A stretch of 35,452 nucleotides of DNA from a virus. The translations under genes and the position numbers were made by a program. Where the stretch lies: the IMG/VR virus record IMGVR_UViG_3300021085_000103, positions 1 through 35,452 of that record; one strand, given 5' to 3'. Of this stretch, positions 16,251-25,857 are shown in pieces (position 1 is the stretch's first letter; each line of letters begins with the position of its first letter). The notes beneath the pieces were generated by a model, which did not search any database, was not told the DNA's origin, and saw nothing but the letters and a program-made list of their open reading frames with translations.

Positions 16251-16568
16251 ATGGACGAGGGTTATCGTAGTTTTTTGACTAAAGGACAGGCTTTTTTGGA
16301 GGATTTGTTTGGCGGGCAACTTGTGTGGAACGGTAGAAATTATTCTTGTGCTAATTCTGGATCTCGTAATGGCGATCAGCTTGAGGACGGCGGTTTTGTC
16401 GAAGTTGGCAATCGAAATGTTAGGATCTTGAAAACTTCTATGGTAGCTCCCCCGGTTATAGGTGAGCTAATGTTTCTTAACGATCAGGAGGTTCGTTTGG
16501 TCGAGATCGGTGATCGCGAGTGGGATGTGGCTTGGCATTTGCAATTTCAACCAGTTCGCGGAGAATGA
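16251..16568 (+). CDS. Head-tail connector-like protein
   Basis: This is a 105-residue protein from the ATG at 16251, preceded by TTTGACA and 14 nt; an ATG at 16236 is also possible. It is beta-rich with an ending (NDQEVRLVEIGDREWDVAWHLQFQPV) typical of small head-tail joining proteins of the gpFII type. It overlaps the next start by 4 bp. Confidence 0.6.
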   Translation: MDEGYRSFLTKGQAFLEDLFGGQLVWNGRNYSCANSGSRNGDQLEDGGFVEVGNRNVRILKTSMVAPPVIGELMFLNDQEVRLVEIGDREWDVAWHLQFQPVRGE

Positions 16569-17230
16569 GGGTTAAAGTCACGATTAGCGATAAAGAGATC
16601 AATAAGCAGCTAAAGAAGCTGGCTAAAAAGGCTGGCCTAGTTAATAATGATTTTGTTGATTATGCTGCGGGTGTAGCGCAGAGGCGGGTCGTGATGAATG
16701 TGCAACCATTTGGCCCGCCTAGTAAAAAGGGTAAGCCTAAATCATTAGGTGAGGGTGCGGTGAAGAAGAGCTTATTCAATGCTTTTCAGGTGGTATCGAA
16801 TAGCTACACAGGTAGTGATTTGGTTAGCGGTTTAAGTGAGATGCACCAGTTGCATCAAAGAGCAAGAAACAGCCGAGGTCGTGTTGGTCATAAAAGGGCG
16901 AACCGACCCAAGGTGAAGTATTCTACATTTCAAACTTACATGCAAAAGGTTATGGACAAGGTTGGGATGGCGAAAGGTGGATTCGCAGATAAGAGCGGTC
17001 AGTTGGATAATGGTCGAATCCCGGTATGGGTTAAGCGACATTCTGGTGAGGGAACTGCAACTAGGAAAGAGAAGCATCATGTTGCTGAGTGGAAATTTGC
17101 AAATGACAAGTCTTACACCAAAGATGGATACGTTATGGGGGCTTCTAATTTGGACAAGGTGCTTAAGGGTCAGCAAAAGTTTTTAAAGAAGAGCTTGGAG
17201 GGTAAGCTGAGGCGAATGGGTAAGCTTTGA
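16565..17230 (+). CDS. HK97 gp10-like tail completion protein
   Basis: This is a 221-residue basic protein from the ATG at 16565, which overlaps the previous stop. The N-terminus (ISDKEINKQLKKLAKKAG) and length fit tail-completion proteins of the HK97 gp10 or lambda Z kind. The many Lys and Arg residues fit a position near DNA at the connector. Its TGA lies inside the TTGACA motif of the next gene. Confidence 0.6.
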   Translation: MRVKVTISDKEINKQLKKLAKKAGLVNNDFVDYAAGVAQRRVVMNVQPFGPPSKKGKPKSLGEGAVKKSLFNAFQVVSNSYTGSDLVSGLSEMHQLHQRARNSRGRVGHKRANRPKVKYSTFQTYMQKVMDKVGMAKGGFADKSGQLDNGRIPVWVKRHSGEGTATRKEKHHVAEWKFANDKSYTKDGYVMGASNLDKVLKGQQKFLKKSLEGKLRRMGKL

Positions 17231-17246
17231 CATTAGCTGTTTTATT

Positions 17247-17696
17247 ATGACTACGAGTGATAGAGTTCTAGCTGTTTTGGCTGAGTGGATTGTTGAACAG
17301 GGCATGCTACCCGCTGATGTGTATCCGCGCCTACGTGACTACGATGGTAAGAAGGGGGCGCTAGAAGTATATTTAGATGCTGATGACCCGGTTGAGCATG
17401 AAGTGTTGAGGGGTGTTGATACTATTTCTGGAGAGATTGTGGTTGATGTTAGCGTTGATGATACTACTCAAGATGAGCGTCAAGCATTGTTGAGCTACAT
17501 TGCTACATCATACGATGTGGATAATTTCATGTCCTGGGCAAATGATCCTAGCGAAGATAGAGGTTTGCTTGCTGGTGAGGATGTTAAGATTTACGACATA
17601 CGGATTACTCTTGGCGGATCATGGGGTGTTGATGGGCGTAGGCAGAGGGGTAGGATTGATTGGGAGGTAGTAGCCTCACCAATGGTTGCCATTTGA
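17247..17696 (+). CDS. Tail terminator-like protein
   Basis: This is a 149-residue acidic protein preceded by TTTGACA and 14 nt. The pattern of a helical N-terminus (VLAVLAEWIVEQG), a central beta region and the end IYDIRITLGGSWGVDGRRQRGRIDWEVV is typical of lambda gpU-type tail terminators that cap the tail tube. Its position before the tube gene agrees. Confidence 0.55.
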   Translation: MTTSDRVLAVLAEWIVEQGMLPADVYPRLRDYDGKKGALEVYLDADDPVEHEVLRGVDTISGEIVVDVSVDDTTQDERQALLSYIATSYDVDNFMSWANDPSEDRGLLAGEDVKIYDIRITLGGSWGVDGRRQRGRIDWEVVASPMVAI

Positions 17697-17716
17697 CGGT
17701 AAGCTTACCTGTTATT

Positions 17717-18100
17717 ATGGCAGCAATCGTATATGGAGATATTAATTTTGGAATGGCCGCAGAATCTGGCCTTTACGTGGAGTCTGTAGACTTCGATACA
17801 TCAGTGGACACAGTTTTCATTGGAGATGAGCAAGGGGCAGATGTTGCTGGTGCAACATTCAATCCTTCAGCTTCTTTTTCGATTACAGGTTTTACTAACA
17901 CAGTTGGCAGTCTAACTGCGAAAACAGGTGAAAGTATTGTTTTGGCTAACGCTATTGATTGGGCAGATGTCTTGAGCAATGGTTATACAGGTGGTGGGCA
18001 AACTATCATTACTGGAGTCAAAGTCGGCTTGAACCACAAAAATGCGGAATCTAAAGATGTCAGCGGTATGTTCAAACCGTTTTTGGCAGCTTCCGCCTAA
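17717..18100 (+). CDS. Major tail (tube) protein
   Basis: This is a 127-residue protein from the ATG at 17717, with TTTGACG upstream. Upstream in-frame codons lie inside the previous gene. It is small, beta-rich and Gly/Ser/Thr-rich. It lies between the tail terminator and the chaperones and ends in front of a strong terminator, the usual arrangement for an abundant tube protein. There is no diagnostic motif. Confidence 0.65.
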   Translation: MAAIVYGDINFGMAAESGLYVESVDFDTSVDTVFIGDEQGADVAGATFNPSASFSITGFTNTVGSLTAKTGESIVLANAIDWADVLSNGYTGGGQTIITGVKVGLNHKNAESKDVSGMFKPFLAASA

Positions 18101-18114
18101 TTAAATTTAAAAAC

Positions 18115-18151
18115 AGCGGGGTAGAGGGAGTTGTCCCCTGCCCCGCTTTTT
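18115..18151 (+). terminator. Terminator after the tube gene
   Basis: AGCGGGG (18115-18121) pairs with CCCCGCT (18141-18147), with an inner AGGG/CCCT helix and five T at 18147-18151. It ends right at the next ATG (18152), so readthrough rather than a new promoter may feed the chaperone genes. Confidence 0.85.
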
Positions 18152-18583
18152 ATGAGAACTATGAGAAATAATAAAGGATCGAGCTTGAGCCTCGATGATA
18201 AGACAAGGACTACAGATATACGGCTAGCGGCCGCTTTAATGTGTGTAGGTTTTAGACCGACCTCTGCGCCGTTTACCATTAAGCGCCCAGATCGTCCTGG
18301 TTCATGGATGCAGTTCACTTTCAATGAGATGAGTGATTGCGGTAAGTTTAGGGCTGCTGATTTAATCAAGCATTGGCATGAAGGTGTTAAGTTTATTGAT
18401 AAAAACCCGGATCATGCTTTTTCTTATGTCATGGCTGCGTTGTTGCAGCACAAGGCTATCATAGATGGCTTAAAGGATTCTGAGGATGTTGCTTTCATTC
18501 GTCAGGGTTTATCGGTTGCTATGTTGCCCATGAACGCGACAGCGGAGTGTGAGAGACAGATACTTGGAAGGGAGTCCAAGTGA
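18152..18583 (+). CDS. Hypothetical tail-module protein before the chaperone
   Basis: This is a 143-residue protein; the ATGs at 18152 and 18161 are both possible. An earlier TTG would start inside the terminator and is rejected. The sequence has a helical C-terminal half (AFSYVMAALLQHKAIIDGL). Its place between tube and chaperone suggests a tail assembly role. No family is recognised. Its end carries the ribosome-site hairpin of the next gene. Confidence 0.6.
   Translation: MRTMRNNKGSSLSLDDKTRTTDIRLAAALMCVGFRPTSAPFTIKRPDRPGSWMQFTFNEMSDCGKFRAADLIKHWHEGVKFIDKNPDHAFSYVMAALLQHKAIIDGLKDSEDVAFIRQGLSVAMLPMNATAECERQILGRESK
18562..18581 (+). promoter_or_regulatory. Hairpin presenting the chaperone ribosome site
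   Basis: ACTTGGA (18562-18568) and TCCAAGT (18575-18581) form a perfect 7-bp stem. The AGGGAG ribosome site fills the loop, and the GTG start at 18580 is partly inside the stem. This could limit initiation unless ribosomes translating the upstream gene open it, which would couple the two genes. Confidence 0.55.
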
Positions 18584-18966
18584 GCCTTATTGAATATACT
18601 TTTTTTAGTAAGCGTCCGAAGATTTCAGGTGTTCAGCTATACCCTCTTACGGCGGGTAGGTTGATAGTGCTGGAGCAAAGAGGAAACCCTTTGGCTGGTG
18701 CTGGGACAGATGATAACCCTGATCCGTTTGCTTTGTATGAGGCATTGATGGTTGCTAGTTCTGATTCAGATCAGTTGGCTGAAATGTGCTTGCTTGATGA
18801 TCATGATTGGAAAAAAGAAGTTCGTAAATTTGGCTTTGATGTGCCAGATGTTGTTCTTACTGATTTTCAAAAAGTCATCGAGGATGAAATGGATGCGATC
18901 AAGCAAAGTCAGGTAAAGCCGAAAAAAAAAGCGGCTTCCGCCCCCCGGTCGCGCACGAAGAAGTAA
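18580..18966 (+). CDS. Tail assembly chaperone (G-type)
   Basis: This is a 128-residue protein with a GTG start. It occupies the place of lambda gpG, between the tube and tape-measure genes, and has an acidic helical body. Codons 115-117 are AAA AAA AAA inside a run of nine A (18922-18930), a slippery site for -1 frameshifting. In frame it ends with a short basic Ser/Arg/Lys tail. After slippage it continues in the frame ending at 19190, giving the G-T type fusion that loads the tape measure. Confidence 0.8.
   Translation: MSLIEYTFFSKRPKISGVQLYPLTAGRLIVLEQRGNPLAGAGTDDNPDPFALYEALMVASSDSDQLAEMCLLDDHDWKKEVRKFGFDVPDVVLTDFQKVIEDEMDAIKQSQVKPKKKAASAPRSRTKK
18922..18930 (+). promoter_or_regulatory. 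Programmed -1 frameshift site (nine A)
   Basis: Nine A in register AAA AAA AAA precede GCG. Slipping one base back moves ribosomes into the frame ending at 19190. It is located where lambda-like phages place their chaperone frameshift. Confidence 0.8.
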
Positions 18967-19190
18967 GCGATCCGGCTCCTTGGCTGGCATCTTATGTAGC
19001 TAGTTTAGTTAGGTTGAGTGGGTGGAGTTGTGACTACATCCTGTGGATGCTGCCATACAGCACAGGATTGCAGTTGCTGCATGCCGAGTCGATCTACAAT
19101 AATAATGCGGTTGAGTATGTAATTGCTCGCACAGCCAATCCTGATACGGGGCTGGCCGCGCAATTTGACAAGATGAGGTCTAAGGATTGA
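18930..19190 (+). CDS. Tail assembly chaperone, T part (made by -1 frameshift)
   Basis: This 86-codon frame has no convincing start codon of its own at its head and is open from the slippery run to the TGA at 19188. After the slip the sequence reads SGFRPPVAHEEVSDPAPW, then helices (LASYVASLVRLSGW, YILWMLPYSTGLQLLHAE) and an acidic-basic tail. The full fusion from 18580 would be about 203 residues. In lambda the G-T fusion is made at a few percent and binds the tape measure. The tape measure follows 16 bp later, as expected. Confidence 0.8.
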   Translation, partial: SGFRPPVAHEEVSDPAPWLASYVASLVRLSGWSCDYILWMLPYSTGLQLLHAESIYNNNAVEYVIARTANPDTGLAAQFDKMRSKD

Positions 19191-19206
19191 CAACGCTAGA
19201 CGCATC

Positions 19207-22062
19207 ATGGCTGCGGGTTTAACATTTTCGATTAAGGGTGATTCGACTGGTTTTGTATCGTCTGTAAAAAAAGCCGAAAAATCAATAGGTAGTCTTACGG
19301 ATAAGGTTCGGGGTTTTGGTTTTGGTAAGCTTAGTGCTGGTTTTAATAAGGCATCAGCATCGTTAAATTCTTTTGCTAGATCTAGTCAGCAGAAGTTGTC
19401 GTTAGCTAAGGAGGTTGCGAAGCTTGATAAAAATCTGAGCGATTTAAGCAAGCGTAAGGCTAAGGTTAATATAGATCTTAAGAGTGCTAAGGCTTTAGCT
19501 AAGTTTAAGGATTTGCAGGCTCAAATGCGGGTGTTGCAATCAAAGCCTATGACGGTGAAGATTGCGGCACAACAGCGTGATTTAATTACCAAACTTAAGT
19601 CGGCTAAAACAAGAATCCGAACTTTTCAAAAAGACGGTGCAGTTGTTAATTTAAGATTAAATGCAAAACAGGCGCTTGGCAGGGTGAAGGTCTTTGAAGG
19701 ACAGTTAAAGCGCATAAAAAGTAAGACGATAGTTCTGAAGGCCAAACGCAATAACGTCTTGCCTCAATATAAATCTGATTTGGTTTCTATCAAAGTGGCT
19801 GCGGCAGCAATAAAATTTGTTGGCTTTGATAAGTTGAAGCGTAAATACCCGGCTTTGGATAATGTTGCGTCTGGTCTTAAGAAGGTTGGTGTAGCTGCTG
19901 CGGGGAAAACGGCTGCGGGTCTTACTAAAGCAGCTAAGGCTATGGACTTTTTGGCAAAATCATCAAAGAGGGCTATACTCAATAAGTCTATAGCGGTTGG
20001 AGCCGTGGTGTCTTTGAAGTCATTGAAGGGTGCAGCTACTGTAGCTGGTCAGGCTATAGGCAAGTTGGCACGTAAGATGAAGTCTTTGGGGTCTGCTGGT
20101 TCTTCTGGTTTGAGTGCTTTTAAGAACATGACTTTTACTGCCTTTAAAGCTGGTGCTATTGCCGCTACGGCAGCAGTGGCTGGATTGGTTATAGCTATAA
20201 AATCGGCGGTATCAAATGCCTCAAACTTAGAAAACCTTGGAGTTGCTTTTACGGCGATTACAGGTAGCGCCACTGGTGCGGCAGATCTAATTGGTCACTT
20301 GCGTGAAGAAAGTAAGAGAACTGGTGTTGAGATAGGCTCGATGGCTACGATGGTTCGTAGACTTATGGCAAATGGCATGGATGTTACCGAGGCTAAGAAG
20401 ATGACATCCTCTTTGTTGGATATATCTGGAACGCTTGGACTTGGAACTGAGGAGGCAAAGTTGCTAGGTATTGCTATCTCACAGGTTCAGGCTAAGGGAG
20501 TTGTGTCGATGGAGGAGCTTAGGCAGCAAATTGCTGAGAAGGGTGTGCCTGTTTTTGATGTTTTAGCTCAGAAACTAGATGTCACTAAAGGTAAGTTGAT
20601 GGAAATGGTCGCTAATGGCGAGGTCGGAGCGGAAGTATTGATGGAAGCTTTTTCAAATCTTGAGGGTCCATTGGCTAAGTTTAGGGGCGGTGCTGAAAAA
20701 ATGGCTATGACCGCTCAAGGATCTTTCAATCGGCTTAAGGCTACCATAGCAGATGTGTTTGCTGATGCTGGAGCGCCGTTGCTTGACGGTTTGGCGGCGG
20801 GTCTTAATGTAATCACTAATAAGATTATTGAGATGGGTTCTAAGCTGAAAGCTTATGCAGAGGCGGCTGGGGTTTTTGTGCGAACTATGGCCAAGGCTTT
20901 TCAGCAAGGTAAGATGGGTGAGGTATTAAAACTTAGCTTAGTTGCTGCTGCAAAAGAGTTTGTGAATCGTATGTTTGCAGGTCTTAAAACTGCGGTTTCT
21001 TTTACAACAATGGCCATTATTGAAGGTGTTAAATCTGCGTTCAGTAAAGTAACTGATATGAATTTCTGGGTTGGGGTTGTTGAAATTTTCAAAAGTGCTT
21101 GGACTCTGTTGAAGGCTGTAGGTTTGGAGGTTGTGGCGGCTATGCCTGGTAGTGGTGACGCACAGAGAAGGGCTGCTGACTCTGCTTTCAGTTTGTCTAG
21201 GGCGCAGTTTGGTTTTGGTATGAGGCAAATGGAAAGGGCTGGCGATGGTCAGTCTATAGGTGGCATCTTGAGTACCGCTCTTGAGGCTGCTTTGGGTGAG
21301 TATCAAGAGGCTATGAACAATCCATTGTTGAACAACACAGATGAACTTGAGCGGTTGAAGCAAATTTATGAAGAAATGCGTAAACTTGCTGAAGAAGATA
21401 AAAAGAAGCGACAGGATGCGATGAATGAAATTGCGCCGCCTGATGAGTTTAAGCGCAAACCTAAAGAGGAAAAAGGTGGGGTTGTGGGATTCATTAAGCC
21501 TATTGTTACGTCTATGCAGCGAATTGGTGGAGCTTCCATCAAGGGGGTCACAAACAACCTAAATAAAACTAGAAACGATCTATTGCAGAAAATGGCCAGT
21601 TCGCTTGAGATTATAGAAAAGAAGGATGCCGTTGGTGATAAAAAGGATGCAAAGGGTTTTACCGAGCGAAAAATCACGGATGCTGACCTAAAGGATATGA
21701 CTATCGAAAAAAAGGTGGCCAAGGTGGTGGGTAAGGCGAGCGGCTCAAATATTGGTAGTGCTATAAACTCCATCACGGATGAAATACTCAACATGATGCC
21801 AAAGAAGAAGGATTCTGGTGTTAGTAAAAAAGATCAGGGTGTCGGGGCTAAGGTGGCTGGAGTTGTGGGCAAAGCTGTAGGCTCAAGTATACGCCCGGCT
21901 ATTGGCACAGTTAATGATGCTATGAAGAAGATGATGCCGAAGCAAAATGATCCTGTAGCTAATGCTGATCCATTTTTAAAGCTAGATGAACAACGTAATG
22001 CTTACCTGAAAAGTATAGATTCTCAGATAAACAAAATTGGTGGTCCCGCTGTTTTTGGCTAG
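19207..22062 (+). CDS. Tape measure protein
   Basis: This is a 951-residue protein preceded by TTGACA and 14 nt. It has a Lys/Ala-rich coiled N-terminal 250 residues, a hydrophobic stretch at about 310-335 (AGAIAATAAVAGLVIAI), and a conserved tape-measure domain with AFTAITGSATGA, GTEEAKLLGIAISQVQAKG and SMEELRQQIAEKGVPVFDVLA. It ends with repeated modules of the form KVVGKASGSNIG...INSITDEILNMMPKK. Such proteins set tail length and enter the host membrane during DNA injection. Confidence 0.9.
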   Translation: MAAGLTFSIKGDSTGFVSSVKKAEKSIGSLTDKVRGFGFGKLSAGFNKASASLNSFARSSQQKLSLAKEVAKLDKNLSDLSKRKAKVNIDLKSAKALAKFKDLQAQMRVLQSKPMTVKIAAQQRDLITKLKSAKTRIRTFQKDGAVVNLRLNAKQALGRVKVFEGQLKRIKSKTIVLKAKRNNVLPQYKSDLVSIKVAAAAIKFVGFDKLKRKYPALDNVASGLKKVGVAAAGKTAAGLTKAAKAMDFLAKSSKRAILNKSIAVGAVVSLKSLKGAATVAGQAIGKLARKMKSLGSAGSSGLSAFKNMTFTAFKAGAIAATAAVAGLVIAIKSAVSNASNLENLGVAFTAITGSATGAADLIGHLREESKRTGVEIGSMATMVRRLMANGMDVTEAKKMTSSLLDISGTLGLGTEEAKLLGIAISQVQAKGVVSMEELRQQIAEKGVPVFDVLAQKLDVTKGKLMEMVANGEVGAEVLMEAFSNLEGPLAKFRGGAEKMAMTAQGSFNRLKATIADVFADAGAPLLDGLAAGLNVITNKIIEMGSKLKAYAEAAGVFVRTMAKAFQQGKMGEVLKLSLVAAAKEFVNRMFAGLKTAVSFTTMAIIEGVKSAFSKVTDMNFWVGVVEIFKSAWTLLKAVGLEVVAAMPGSGDAQRRAADSAFSLSRAQFGFGMRQMERAGDGQSIGGILSTALEAALGEYQEAMNNPLLNNTDELERLKQIYEEMRKLAEEDKKKRQDAMNEIAPPDEFKRKPKEEKGGVVGFIKPIVTSMQRIGGASIKGVTNNLNKTRNDLLQKMASSLEIIEKKDAVGDKKDAKGFTERKITDADLKDMTIEKKVAKVVGKASGSNIGSAINSITDEILNMMPKKKDSGVSKKDQGVGAKVAGVVGKAVGSSIRPAIGTVNDAMKKMMPKQNDPVANADPFLKLDEQRNAYLKSIDSQINKIGGPAVFG

Positions 22063-22088
22063 GCTGTTGACAGATCTCATCGTTATGT

Positions 22089-22847
22089 ATGAGTAATGTT
22101 AATTTTTATGGCTCGCGTGGGAAGCTGGTCAAAAACTGGAATATCTCAATCGAGAGGACTAAGGAAAAAATCTGGACGGTGGTTCAGACTTATCATTGCC
22201 ATAGAGATGATGCGGTAAGATTGATGCCACGGATAGGGGCTAGGCATCCAGATTTCAGTTTTGTTAAGCTTGAGGATGTTAATGTATCTGGAATGGAGGG
22301 TGATTGGGTTGATATGCAAGCCCGGTATGTAGGAATTGATCCTGATGATGAGGCTTATACAAGGGGCTTAAGGATGAATACAGGCGAGGAGCATGTGGCA
22401 ACAAATCGTTATTTTAGTGATGTTCCTGAAGATGATAGAAATGAGGCGGTCAAGCTTGCAACGCAACCTCCTAAAAACAAAGATGGTTCGGTTAAAGTAA
22501 TCGATATCACAGGTTGGGACTTGATAGGTGGTGATGGTGGAGATCGTGGCAATAAGCTAGAGTTGTATGAGATGATTCAGGGTGGTATTGAGGCTTACTT
22601 AGAGCCGCGCATTGAGTTTTTTCATCGTTATGGTTCTGAGGAAATGCCTGATGATTTAAACAATATAGGAAAGCGTGGTGATGTTCCTGAAGGATCTCCT
22701 CCAATTAATTCGGAGCGTGAATGGTTGTTTACAGGTTACAATATCACTGAAAAAGCTAAGGACGTTTTTGACATAGAAAAAACGTGGTTGTTGAGTGGTC
22801 CTGGTGGTTGGAATGAAAAGCTTTATCCCGGTGTAGTAGCACAATAG
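22089..22847 (+). CDS. Distal tail structural protein (unrecognised)
   Basis: This is a 252-residue acidic protein preceded by TTGACA and 16 nt. It follows the tape measure, where distal tail and tip proteins are found. Trp- and Tyr-rich ends suggest a beta-rich fold. No family motif is visible. It is 4 bp from the Ser-Gly-rich gene. Confidence 0.55.
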   Translation: MSNVNFYGSRGKLVKNWNISIERTKEKIWTVVQTYHCHRDDAVRLMPRIGARHPDFSFVKLEDVNVSGMEGDWVDMQARYVGIDPDDEAYTRGLRMNTGEEHVATNRYFSDVPEDDRNEAVKLATQPPKNKDGSVKVIDITGWDLIGGDGGDRGNKLELYEMIQGGIEAYLEPRIEFFHRYGSEEMPDDLNNIGKRGDVPEGSPPINSEREWLFTGYNITEKAKDVFDIEKTWLLSGPGGWNEKLYPGVVAQ

Positions 22848-22851
22848 GACT

Positions 22852-25800
22852 ATGGTAAGAAAAGTCCCAGATAAGGTTCGCGTTGGTGAGCCAATTAAGG
22901 CCGAGGATTATAACCTCATCATCGATGGCTTGCGTTATCTTTTGAGTGCTGAGGGTGTTGTCAGTGATTACGGTAATGATGATACTGTTTCTTTAAATGC
23001 CTTTCACCCTCAAATTGAGTGGGCTGGTAAGGATGAGCCTGAAAAATTAAGGGTAGTTTTTGAACAGGCGCATGTGCATTGCGTGGTTAGTAATAAGAAG
23101 TTCCCTGTTTTTCGTTGTGAAGAGGAGTTTGAGAAGGTTGTGGCAAATGGCGATTCCTTTGATCTATTGCTTTATATCGACCCCAGCACCAACGCTTGTA
23201 AGGGTGTTAAGTTTGTTAATGTGCTTGATGAGGATGCTGCTGATCCTTGTGTTGGTGGTAGTGGTGATAACCTTGATCCTGTTGATACTGATGGCGATGT
23301 TGAGAGGTTTAGAATCATTGATTTCAATTTGGTCGAGGCGGAATCACAAAGTTCTGGTGAGCAAGCTAGACCTGTGTGGGACATCAAAACATTTTATCAG
23401 TCAGATGTAATATGGAATCCCGGTCCCAAGTGTCGTTTTGGTGTTGAGTGGGATCGCCCCTCTGTTCATGGGGGTAATGTTAAGACTACTCAGGTATATG
23501 TTAATGAGGGAACAGCTAGTTTTTCTAACATTCTAGCAAAGAGGTGGAAGCCGTATTTCCCAAGCTGGCAAGGTGCGAGTTTAGAGACTAGACCAAGGAT
23601 TGCTTTAGATCTGGAAGGTTACATGCAGGGCAAATCCACTGGCACTTACTTTTTGGTTGGTGGGTTTTGCCAAAATGGCGGCGAGGTTAAGTTGTTAAGC
23701 CAAGAGGAATATGCTGAAGTATTAGGTCAATTTCCTGAAGATGCTTTCATTGTTGATATAGCAGAGGTTGTTATCGATTTGATACCTATAGATGAATTTG
23801 ATGGGTACAATGAAGCTAATCCGGCGCAACCAACACAGGGTGATGCTTGGACTATTGTCGATTTAAGACAGCTAATTTGCTCAGATGTAATAATGTCTGA
23901 AATCCCCCCTTGTGGTGGTGAAGATCCTGGTAGTAGTTCTAGTTCTAGCTCTGGCTCATCATCCGGCTCTCCATCAGGATCTCCTGATGGCTCTGGTGAT
24001 GGATCAGGATCAGGCTCAGGTGGAGGCTCAGGATCAGGTGATGGATCAGGCTCAGGCTCAGGTTCTGGCTCAGGCTCAGGTTCTGGTGATGGATCAGGTT
24101 CTGGTGATGGATCAGGTTCTGGTGATGGCTCAGGTTCTGGTGATGGATCAGGTTCTGGTGATGGATCAGGTTCTGGTGATGGATCAGGTTCTGGTGATGG
24201 ATCAGGTTCTGGTGATGGATCAGGTTCTGGTTCTGGTTCTGGTTCTGGTTCGGGATCTGGTTCAGGATCAGGTGGTGATTCTGGGTCAGGATCAGGTGAT
24301 GGGTCGGGTTCTGGGTCTGGCCCAGTTCCCCCGAATCCGAGTGTGCCTGGTGAATGTCCAGAACTTGCGTGTCTTAATATTGATGGTGAAGATATCACTA
24401 CTGAGTTTGGAACTTCATCGTTTCAGGATTCTGAAGGCGGTGGTTTCACAGAGCATATATGCAGTTATTTTGTAGGGGATTTTAGGGTTGAGCAGCGTCA
24501 GATTCTTAAAGTAGTTGATGAGAATCTCTGGGACGGTTTAAATAATATAGAGGCATTAGATTTCATCAGGGATGACGCGGGTAATGTTGTGCCTAATGCG
24601 GTAACTACAATCTCAAATGAATTTGGTGAGGTTGATGATCCTTCACATACTTTTCAAGGTCAGATAGGTGATTTCGATGAAGAGATCGAGTTAAGCGGTG
24701 TAAATATTAAGCCGTGTGGTTCGGGGTCTGGTTCTGGTTCTGGTGGTAGCTCAGGAGATACTGGTGATTCTGGTGGTGATTCTGGGGGTGGTTCAGGTGG
24801 TAGTTCGGGTGGTAGTTCGGGTGGTGGTTCAGGTGGTAGTTCAGGAGGAGGTTCTGATGGTTCAAGTGGTGGCAGTGGTGATCCTAGTGGTTCTGGTAAT
24901 GATGAGGATCCTTGGCCCGGTGATCAGTCATGTATCAAGGTTAATGGTGTGCAACAGTATGCAACACCAGTAAATGACTTGATTGATGTTTTACCTGAGA
25001 CTTACAAGTGGACTTATTCTTTTGATGATGCTTTTGTTGGGATTACACCATCAGGGACTGTAAATTTAAAAGATGAGCCGTTTGGTGAGATTCTTAAAAC
25101 TTATCCAGATTTGGATAGTTTTTTAGCGGCACTTGATGAAGGTATCGAGGACGATTATTTAAAGAATTTCGAGCGATGTGGTTCGGGTAGTTCTAATTCA
25201 GGTTCTAATGGTTCTAGTGGTGATGGCTCAGGTTACGGTGGGTCAGGTGGTTCTGATTCTGGTTATGGCTCTGGTGGGTCAGGTGGTTCTGACTCTGGTT
25301 CTGGAGGTGGTGGTTCTGGTGGTGGCTCAGGTTCTGGTGATGGCTCTGGTGGGTCAGGTGGAGGCTCAGGTTCTGGTGATGGCTCTGGTGGTGGCTCTGG
25401 CTCTGGTGGTGGCTCAGGGTCTGGTGGAGGATCTGGTTCTGATTCTGGGACGAGTAAGGACTCCGCTATTGTCCCGGTAAACTGGACTCCTACTGGTTAC
25501 GTGGCGCTATACACCTTGGAATCCCCTGATGTGCGTTTTGAGGATGTTATGGTTGTTGAGAATCATAATAACTTACGCAAATGGAGTGTTCCTATATGCG
25601 GAAGATACAAGAGTGTCTGCGAACAAGATACATTCAGTGTGGTAAGTGTGACTACTGATAAGCCTGTTTCTATTGGTGTATCGATTACGTCTGATGGGCT
25701 ATTGAATTTTGAGGGATCATTTTTGCCGTGGAACAGGCCAAAAAGGGTTGTGGTTAAAATTTCTGCTATCAGAAGAGGATTCAAGGGTGTTAGGTTTGAG

Positions 25801-25857
25801 GCAAAAACTTCACAAGAGTTTGCGGCAAACGAGAAAAGATTAGCTTTAGATATCTAA
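22852..25857 (+). CDS. Large modular tail adhesin with Ser-Gly-Asp linkers
   Basis: This 1001-residue protein is built of four globular parts joined by three low-complexity linkers. Part 1 is residues 1-360. Linker 1 (about 361-495) is mainly GSGSGDGS. Parts 2 and 3, of about 115 and 90 residues, each begin soon after a linker with Cys ([15 protein letters not shown]) and end with CGSG. Linkers 2 and 3 are GGSSGG- and GSGG-type. Part 4 (about 870-1001) is beta-rich. Ser next to Gly and Asp looks like eukaryotic proteoglycan attachment sites. A sulfotransferase and two glycosyltransferases lie just downstream, so modification of these linkers is plausible. It is probably a tail tip or fibre protein. 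Confidence 0.7.
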   Translation: MVRKVPDKVRVGEPIKAEDYNLIIDGLRYLLSAEGVVSDYGNDDTVSLNAFHPQIEWAGKDEPEKLRVVFEQAHVHCVVSNKKFPVFRCEEEFEKVVANGDSFDLLLYIDPSTNACKGVKFVNVLDEDAADPCVGGSGDNLDPVDTDGDVERFRIIDFNLVEAESQSSGEQARPVWDIKTFYQSDVIWNPGPKCRFGVEWDRPSVHGGNVKTTQVYVNEGTASFSNILAKRWKPYFPSWQGASLETRPRIALDLEGYMQGKSTGTYFLVGGFCQNGGEVKLLSQEEYAEVLGQFPEDAFIVDIAEVVIDLIPIDEFDGYNEANPAQPTQGDAWTIVDLRQLICSDVIMSEIPPCGGEDPGSSSSSSSGSSSGSPSGSPDGSGDGSGSGSGGGSGSGDGSGSGSGSGSGSGSGDGSGSGDGSGSGDGSGSGDGSGSGDGSGSGDGSGSGDGSGSGDGSGSGSGSGSGSGSGSGSGGDSGSGSGDGSGSGSGPVPPNPSVPGECPELACLNIDGEDITTEFGTSSFQDSEGGGFTEHICSYFVGDFRVEQRQILKVVDENLWDGLNNIEALDFIRDDAGNVVPNAVTTISNEFGEVDDPSHTFQGQIGDFDEEIELSGVNIKPCGSGSGSGSGGSSGDTGDSGGDSGGGSGGSSGGSSGGGSGGSSGGGSDGSSGGSGDPSGSGNDEDPWPGDQSCIKVNGVQQYATPVNDLIDVLPETYKWTYSFDDAFVGITPSGTVNLKDEPFGEILKTYPDLDSFLAALDEGIEDDYLKNFERCGSGSSNSGSNGSSGDGSGYGGSGGSDSGYGSGGSGGSDSGSGGGGSGGGSGSGDGSGGSGGGSGSGDGSGGGSGSGGGSGSGGGSGSDSGTSKDSAIVPVNWTPTGYVALYTLESPDVRFEDVMVVENHNNLRKWSVPICGRYKSVCEQDTFSVVSVTTDKPVSIGVSITSDGLLNFEGSFLPWNRPKRVVVKISAIRRGFKGVRFEAKTSQEFAANEKRLALDI
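24079..24222 (+). repeat. Eight 18-bp tandem repeats (GSGDGS-coding)
   Basis: Eight in-frame copies of GGTTCTGGTGATGGATCA, with one GGCTCA variant in the third unit, encode Gly-Ser-Gly-Asp-Gly-Ser. The near identity of the copies indicates recent expansion by slippage, so linker length is likely to vary between related phages. Confidence 0.9.

Noticed and set aside
23727-24398. Long minus-strand Pro/Glu/Asp-rich open frame opposite the Ser-Gly-Asp repeats
   Set aside because: It is the antisense shadow of a repeat with few stop-forming triplets. It has no ribosome site and the plus frame is the clear gene.
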